Shown piece by piece: positions 59,424-64,000 of a stretch of 64,000 nucleotides of DNA. The translations under genes and the position numbers were made by a program. Source of the stretch: Bog-113 sp965226755 (lineage in GTDB: Bacteria > Acidobacteriota > Terriglobia > Bryobacterales > Bryobacteraceae); the NCBI GenBank assembly GCA_965226755.1, contig CBDDDT010000003.1:744001-808000 (forward strand). Direction: 5' to 3'. The first letter of the stretch is position 1; every line of letters starts with the position of its first letter. Below the pieces are notes generated by a model. That model worked only from the letters and a program-made list of their open reading frames with translations, did not search any database and was not told the origin of the DNA.

Positions 59424-62400
59424 TCAGACCTGATCGTCGAATTCGAGTTCCGGCGCGGGCAAGACGTCGCCGCTCGCGGCGGTCCAGACGTAAAGGGTCG
59501 GGAGCAGAAAGACGCTGAGCATGAGAGCGGCGAGAAGGCCGCCCACGATGACGATCGCGAACGGGCGCTGGGAGTCGGATCCGATCCCGTGGGAAAGGGC
59601 CGCCGGCAGCAATCCGAACGTGGCGACGAGGCTGGTCATCATGATGGGTCGCAGACGAAGGACAGCGCCTTCCACGGCGGAGTCTTCGATGGTGCGACCT
59701 TTGACGCGGAGCTGGTTAATGTATTCCAGCATGATGACGCCGGTCTGGACAGAGACGCCGAACAAGGCGAGGAAGCCCACTCCGGAAGACACGCTGAAAT
59801 TGGTGTGAGTCAGAAAGAGCGCGAGCAGGCCGCCGATGGGCGCCATGGCGACGTTGGCGAATATGAGAAGCGCCCATTTAAGCGAATTAAACATGGTGTA
59901 GAGCAGGACGAAGATGACAAGGAGCGTGATGGGGAGAACGATCATCAAGCGCCGGGAAGAGCGTTTCTGGCTTTCGTACTCTCCGGCCCAATCGATGTGA
60001 TAACCCGTGGGAAGCTTGACCTCAGCGGTGACCTTGCGAATGGCTTCTTCGACGGTGCCGCCGAGATCCCGCCCGCGGACGCTGTACTTAATGGCCACAT
60101 AGCGCTGATTGGCTTCGCGGGAGATCTGGGAGCCGCCATCCAATTCCGACACCTTGCAGAGCTGGGCGAGGGAGACGCGCTCGCCGGCAGGCGACAGCAG
60201 ACGCACGCTTTCGATGGCCTCTCTGGTGCTCCGGTAAGGCGCCTGGTAACGGAGGGTGAGATCGTAGACCTGTTCACCCTGAAGCACCTGAGTCAGCACA
60301 TTTCCGCCGACCGCGGTCTGGATGGCGTCCTGAATGTCGGAGACGTTGATTTGATAGCGCGCGGCGGCGTCACGATCAACGGCGAAGTTGAGATTCGGCT
60401 GCCCGAGAACGCGAAAAAGTCCGAGATCCTGAACGCCGCTGATGCCGCGCATCACGCCGACGATCTGGTCGCCTTTTTGCTCGAGAGTGCGGAGGTCGTC
60501 GCCGTATACCTTGACGGCGAGTTCTCCCTTGACGCCGCTGACGGCTTCCTCCATATTGTCGGCAATGGGCTGGGAGAAGTTCCAGATGACGCCGGGAATT
60601 TTCTCGAGTTCACGGTCCATCGCGCCGATTAACTCTTCTTTGTTTTGGCGGAAGGCGGGACGCCACTGGTTCTTGGGTTTGAGATCGACGAAGTATTCGG
60701 TGTTGAAGAAGCCAGTGGTGTCCGTGCCGTCGTCGGGACGGCCGACCTGACTTACGGACGTAGTAGCTTCCGGGAAAGAACTAAGGACGATGCGGGCCTG
60801 CCGCATGAGGCGCACGCCTTCGGTAGGGCCGGTGCTGGGCGCGAGAGTGCCGCGGACCCAGATGGCGCCCTCATCAAGGTGAGGGAGAAACTCGGACCCA
60901 ATGGCGCCGCTGAAGGCCAAGAAGGCGGCGACGCAGACGCCGGCGACGGCGACGGCGAGCGTGACCCAGCGGAAACGAATGGCGGAGTGAAGCGCGCGGC
61001 GGTATCCGTTGGTGAGGGCGATCATCACCGGATTGCGCCACTCCCTGGCGCCGTTCCGAAAGAGGAAGCTGGCGAGCACAGGCGCGAGCAGCATGGAAAA
61101 GATGAGCGCGCCGAGAAGGGCGAAGGCGACTGTCCAGGCCATGGGGCGGAAGAGGCGGCCTTCAACGCGCTGGAGGGTAAAGATAGGAAGGTAGGAAGTG
61201 ATGATGATGGCTATCGCGTAGAAGACAGGGCGCTGGACTTCGTGGGCGGCTTCGCGGATTTTGACGATGGCAGGTTGGGGAACCGCGTCGCGACGGGTCA
61301 TGTGGCGAACGATGTTTTCGACCATTACGACGGCGCCATCGACGACCATGCCGAAATCCAGAGCGCCGAGCGAGAGCAGGTTCGCGGGGATGTGGCGGAG
61401 ATCGAGACAGATGGAAGCGAACAGGAGCGAGAACGGGATGGTTAGAGCGACGATGAACGCGCCGCGAACGTTGCCGAGGAAGATGAAAAGTATGATGGCG
61501 ACGAGGACGATGCCTTCGGTCAAATTTTCCATCACCGTGCGGGTGGTGTAGTGAACGAGATCGCTGCGATCCAGGAACGGCACGATTTTGACGCCGGGCG
61601 GAAGAAGGCGGTTGTTGAGTTCGTCGACTTTGGCGTGGATCAGGTTCAGGGTTTCATCTGAGTTGGCGCCTTTGCGAAGAAGGACGACGCCTTCAATAAC
61701 GTCGTCATTATTGGTGATTTTTCCGTCAACGGAGTGAACGGCTTTTCCGATCTGGCCGAGACGCACTTTGGGGCCTTGGGCGACGACGGCGAGATCGCGA
61801 ATCCGGATAGGCGTGCCGTGCTGGGACGTGACGACGGTGCGCTCGATATCCGAGACGTGATTGACTAACCCGAGTTCGCGCACATTGACCTGCTGAAGGC
61901 CCTGTTCAATGAAGCTTCCGCCGGCGTTGGTGTTGTTGTTGGTGAGCGACTGCTCGACCTGGGCGATGCTGAGGTTGTAGGCGACGAGCTTGTCGGGATC
62001 CAGCCGAACCTGATATTCCTTGGTGATGCCGCCGAAGCTGGCGACATCGACGACGTTGGGGACCGACTTGAACTGCTTTTCGAGAACCCAGTCTTCCAGA
62101 GACTTCAGCTCCATGTTGTCGTACCGGGGGTTCGTGCTGCGCAGGGTGTACCAGTAGATCTGGCCGACGGGACTATAGTCGGTTCCTATTTGGGGCTGCA
62201 GACCGGCAGGAAGATTCACCTCGGAGAGCCGTTCCAGGACCTTCTGACGGTTCCAGTCATCTTCAGACTGATCGTCGAAGATCAGCATGAGGCTGGACAG
62301 TCCGAAGAGGGATGTGGAGCGCAGATGCTCGAGATGAGGAATGCCGTTCATGGCGATCTCGAGGGGAACGGTGACCTGTTGCTCGACTTCTTCGGCGGCG

Positions 62401-62567
62401 CGGCCGGGCCACTGCGTGATGACCTGGACGTAGTTGTTGGCGACGTCGGGGTAGGCCTCGACCGGGAGCGCCCGGAACGAGATGACGCCCCAGATTAACA
62501 GGAGGAAACCGAAAACGAGAATGAGGAAGCGGTTGTTGAGGGCGAAATCAACGAGCGCGCGAATCAT
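59424..62567 (-). CDS. heavy-metal RND efflux permease (CusA/CzcA-like)
   Basis: 1047 residues from the ATG at 62567, which overlaps the adaptor-gene stop by one base; the longer frame lies antisense. Signatures: MIRALVDFALNNRFLILVFG start, AYPDVANNYVQVITQWPG, LGALDFGMVVDGAVVMVENI and the C-terminal LFGVSVQTGVIMLEYINQLR. Two large periplasmic loops and twelve membrane segments are expected. The GALDFGMVVDGAV segment is typical of the heavy-metal (HME) branch rather than the drug branch. It exports monovalent or divalent metal ions with adaptor and TolC partner. Confidence 0.9.
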   Translation of the reverse strand: MIRALVDFALNNRFLILVFGFLLLIWGVISFRALPVEAYPDVANNYVQVITQWPGRAAEEVEQQVTVPLEIAMNGIPHLEHLRSTSLFGLSSLMLIFDDQSEDDWNRQKVLERLSEVNLPAGLQPQIGTDYSPVGQIYWYTLRSTNPRYDNMELKSLEDWVLEKQFKSVPNVVDVASFGGITKEYQVRLDPDKLVAYNLSIAQVEQSLTNNNTNAGGSFIEQGLQQVNVRELGLVNHVSDIERTVVTSQHGTPIRIRDLAVVAQGPKVRLGQIGKAVHSVDGKITNNDDVIEGVVLLRKGANSDETLNLIHAKVDELNNRLLPPGVKIVPFLDRSDLVHYTTRTVMENLTEGIVLVAIILFIFLGNVRGAFIVALTIPFSLLFASICLDLRHIPANLLSLGALDFGMVVDGAVVMVENIVRHMTRRDAVPQPAIVKIREAAHEVQRPVFYAIAIIITSYLPIFTLQRVEGRLFRPMAWTVAFALLGALIFSMLLAPVLASFLFRNGAREWRNPVMIALTNGYRRALHSAIRFRWVTLAVAVAGVCVAAFLAFSGAIGSEFLPHLDEGAIWVRGTLAPSTGPTEGVRLMRQARIVLSSFPEATTSVSQVGRPDDGTDTTGFFNTEYFVDLKPKNQWRPAFRQNKEELIGAMDRELEKIPGVIWNFSQPIADNMEEAVSGVKGELAVKVYGDDLRTLEQKGDQIVGVMRGISGVQDLGLFRVLGQPNLNFAVDRDAAARYQINVSDIQDAIQTAVGGNVLTQVLQGEQVYDLTLRYQAPYRSTREAIESVRLLSPAGERVSLAQLCKVSELDGGSQISREANQRYVAIKYSVRGRDLGGTVEEAIRKVTAEVKLPTGYHIDWAGEYESQKRSSRRLMIVLPITLLVIFVLLYTMFNSLKWALLIFANVAMAPIGGLLALFLTHTNFSVSSGVGFLALFGVSVQTGVIMLEYINQLRVKGRTIEDSAVEGAVLRLRPIMMTSLVATFGLLPAALSHGIGSDSQRPFAIVIVGGLLAALMLSVFLLPTLYVWTAASGDVLPAPELEFDDQV

Positions 62568-63715
62568 TACTGCTCCACTGTGCTCTGCAGAACGAGCGCG
62601 TTGGCGACGACTTTGTCGCCGGGGGACAGGCCTTGGGACACCTCCTGCATGTTTTGAGGCAGAGTGCGGCCGCTGGTGACTTCGACGCGGCGGAACCTGG
62701 CGTCGCCGTCGGGAACGTAGGCCCATTCGCGGTCATGCAGATGAAGGATGGCGCTGGCCGGGACCACGGCGTGCAACTGCTTACGCGTGCCGTGGAAGGT
62801 CGCCGTGACGAACAATCCGAGGCGCAGCGTGCCTGGGTTGGAAATCTGCAGGCGCACCTTGGCGGTGCGGATGGCGGGATCGAGGACGGGACCGATGTCG
62901 CTGATGCGTCCTTTGAGGACGAGATCCGGATAGGCGTTGAGGTGAACATCGGCGAACTCGCCGAGGTGCACGAAACTAAGGTCATTTTCGTACACGTCGC
63001 AGATGATCCAGAGTTGCGAAAGATCGGTGATCGTAAAGAGGTTGGGTGAGTTATCGAGCGTCTTCACGGGCCCGGCCGCGGTGATATTCTGTTCCGTGAT
63101 CACACCGGAGATAGGAGCGCGGACATCGATGAGCGAACTGGGATGGTCGACGTCGGCTCCCAAAACGCGAAGGTGCTCGGCGGTGGTTTTGCGGGTGACC
63201 TGCGCGTTATCTTCGGCGTTCTGGGCGATCTCAAGATCCTTCTGGGCGATGGCGCCTTTGTCCTTCAATTCGCGCGCGCGATCGAGCTGGACACGCGTAA
63301 GTTTCTCGTTGGAAACGGCCTGCTCATAGTCGGAGAAGGCGGTGGAAATGTCGGCGCTCTGCACTTTCATGAGCAGCTGGCCTTTCCGCACGGAGTCGCC
63401 GATGCGGGCGAAGATCTCGACGGCCCGACCGGAGGCGAGCGAGATGGCGGGGACCTGGCGCGAGACGTCGGGACTAACGACGCCGGTCACATCCAGGGAC
63501 GGGGCGACATCGAGTCCGGAGGCGGTGGCGATCGGGAACTGGGAGGCGTGGTCGACGGTGACGAGGTTGCTATCAGCGTCGCGGACGACCTGGGCGGGCG
63601 GGGGCGCTTCGGACTTAGCGTCCGGGGCGGCTTTGGCGCCGCAGCCGGCAGATGCGAGGCAAGACGCGAGGCAAGACGCGATCAGGATGACCAGGGAGAG
63701 TTGAATCCGATTCAT
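62567..63715 (-). CDS. RND efflux periplasmic adaptor, lipoprotein (CusB/CzcB-like)
   Basis: 382 residues. Lipoprotein leader with lipobox LASAGC (Cys about 25). Then beta-barrel and lipoyl halves around a coiled coil: AVEIFARIGDSVRKGQLLMK, DYEQAVSNEKLTRVQLDRAR, APISGVITEQNITAAGPV and the membrane-proximal domain VPASAILHLHDREWAYVPDG. It bridges the permease encoded next to the outer-membrane channel encoded upstream. Ends overlap both neighbours (1 and 4 bases), so the three genes are one operon. Confidence 0.92.
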   Translation of the reverse strand: MNRIQLSLVILIASCLASCLASAGCGAKAAPDAKSEAPPPAQVVRDADSNLVTVDHASQFPIATASGLDVAPSLDVTGVVSPDVSRQVPAISLASGRAVEIFARIGDSVRKGQLLMKVQSADISTAFSDYEQAVSNEKLTRVQLDRARELKDKGAIAQKDLEIAQNAEDNAQVTRKTTAEHLRVLGADVDHPSSLIDVRAPISGVITEQNITAAGPVKTLDNSPNLFTITDLSQLWIICDVYENDLSFVHLGEFADVHLNAYPDLVLKGRISDIGPVLDPAIRTAKVRLQISNPGTLRLGLFVTATFHGTRKQLHAVVPASAILHLHDREWAYVPDGDARFRRVEVTSGRTLPQNMQEVSQGLSPGDKVVANALVLQSTVEQ

Positions 63716-64000
63716 TGAATAGCCTCGCGTCCGACCGACTGGTTCAACTGGCTGGCGGCGGTCAGGTAAGAGCCTACTAAGTTTAGGTAATTGAGCCGCA
63801 CGTCGCGATAACTCTTTTGGGCATCCAAAAAGTCGAGGAGCGTCGCCGCTCCGCGCTGGTAAGCATAAGAGACAACATCGCGAACTTTAGCGGCCATCGG
63901 GAGATACTTCGACTTATAAGGGCGAAGAAGAGTGACGGTGCTGTTGAGGGTGGCGTAAGAGGAATCCACGTCGGCGAAGACTTGAGCGCGAGAGGCTTCG
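63712..64000 (-). CDS. TolC-family outer-membrane efflux protein, 5' part beyond window
   Basis: The minus-strand frame is open to the right edge (EASRAQVFADVDSSYATLNS at the edge) and ends at 63712. The visible 95 residues are the C-terminal helical part of a TolC/CusC-type protein: YLPMAAKVRDVVSYAYQRG and LLDFLDAQKSYRDVRLNYLN. The stop overlaps the adaptor gene start by 4 bases. An apparent start at 63969 is only an internal Val codon. Confidence 0.85.
   Translation of the reverse strand, partial: EASRAQVFADVDSSYATLNSTVTLLRPYKSKYLPMAAKVRDVVSYAYQRGAATLLDFLDAQKSYRDVRLNYLNLVGSYLTAASQLNQSVGREAIQ

Noticed and set aside
1..64000. CRISPR arrays, tRNA/rRNA genes, complete insertion sequences
   Set aside because: No regularly spaced repeats, no cloverleaf arms and no transposase motifs were seen on either strand.

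Overview
The window is GC-rich, densely packed bacterial chromosome. It most likely comes from an acidobacterium of the Solibacter/Bryobacter group. The main support is a secreted protein at 35.0-37.3 kb, plus a decayed relative at 17.9-18.8 kb, carrying the C-terminal domain that is typical of Solibacter (TIGR03437-like). A cytochrome c/PQQ-dehydrogenase pair, Gram-negative envelope genes (BamD, RND efflux) and a high density of secreted hydrolases fit the same group. No rRNA, tRNA, CRISPR array, intact insertion sequence or prophage was seen.

Layout. 0-11 kb: a myo-inositol oxygenase cut by the window edge, a cytochrome c/PQQ dehydrogenase pair, lepB-fabD, then a leftward run of a CocE-type hydrolase, a glycosyltransferase, a YggS protein, a small secreted protein, an M23 endopeptidase and an L,D-transpeptidase. 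11-17.6 kb: an accessory zone with a type II toxin-antitoxin pair, a heme oxygenase/bacteriophytochrome-GGDEF operon (red-light sensing to cyclic di-GMP) and an ArsR-SRPBCC-DoxX-NTF2-DUF1801 cassette. 17.7-20 kb: a decayed stretch with an AraC-type remnant, a frameshifted Solibacter-domain gene, a HEAT-like protein and two near-identical-core palindromes.

20-27.6 kb: a leftward run of a SIMPL protein, aspartokinase, aspartate-semialdehyde dehydrogenase and an M20 deacylase (joined by 4-base overlaps, diaminopimelate/lysine branch), then an M14 carboxypeptidase. 27.7-34.8 kb: a rightward catabolic operon: homogentisate-dioxygenase family protein, flavin reductase, acyl-CoA synthetase (frameshifted in a G6 run), and a two-subunit B12-dependent acyl-CoA mutase, followed by a NYN nuclease with two LOTUS-like domains. 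35-45 kb: secreted beta-propeller, ferritin-like protein with a Tat-like leader, a methyltransferase with a 14-residue repeat coiled coil, DUF72, and divergent ku/ligD (non-homologous end joining).

45-54 kb: housekeeping genes (rarA, TrmH, YdcF, ttcA, rsmB, rpe) and a bamD-receiver-yajQ-hydrolase operon. 54-59.4 kb: an AlgD-like sugar dehydrogenase, a GT39-like membrane protein and a DPM1-like glycosyltransferase, surrounded by broken genes (HTTM-like fragment, internally deleted quinone oxidoreductase, antitoxin fragment). 59.4-64 kb: a CusA/CusB-type heavy-metal RND efflux operon with a TolC-family gene running off the right edge.

No clearly new defence or mobile system is present. The most distinctive items are the light-to-c-di-GMP operon, the repeat-coil methyltransferase, the NYN/LOTUS gene behind the mutase, the G-run frameshift in the synthetase, and the clusters of gene remnants.
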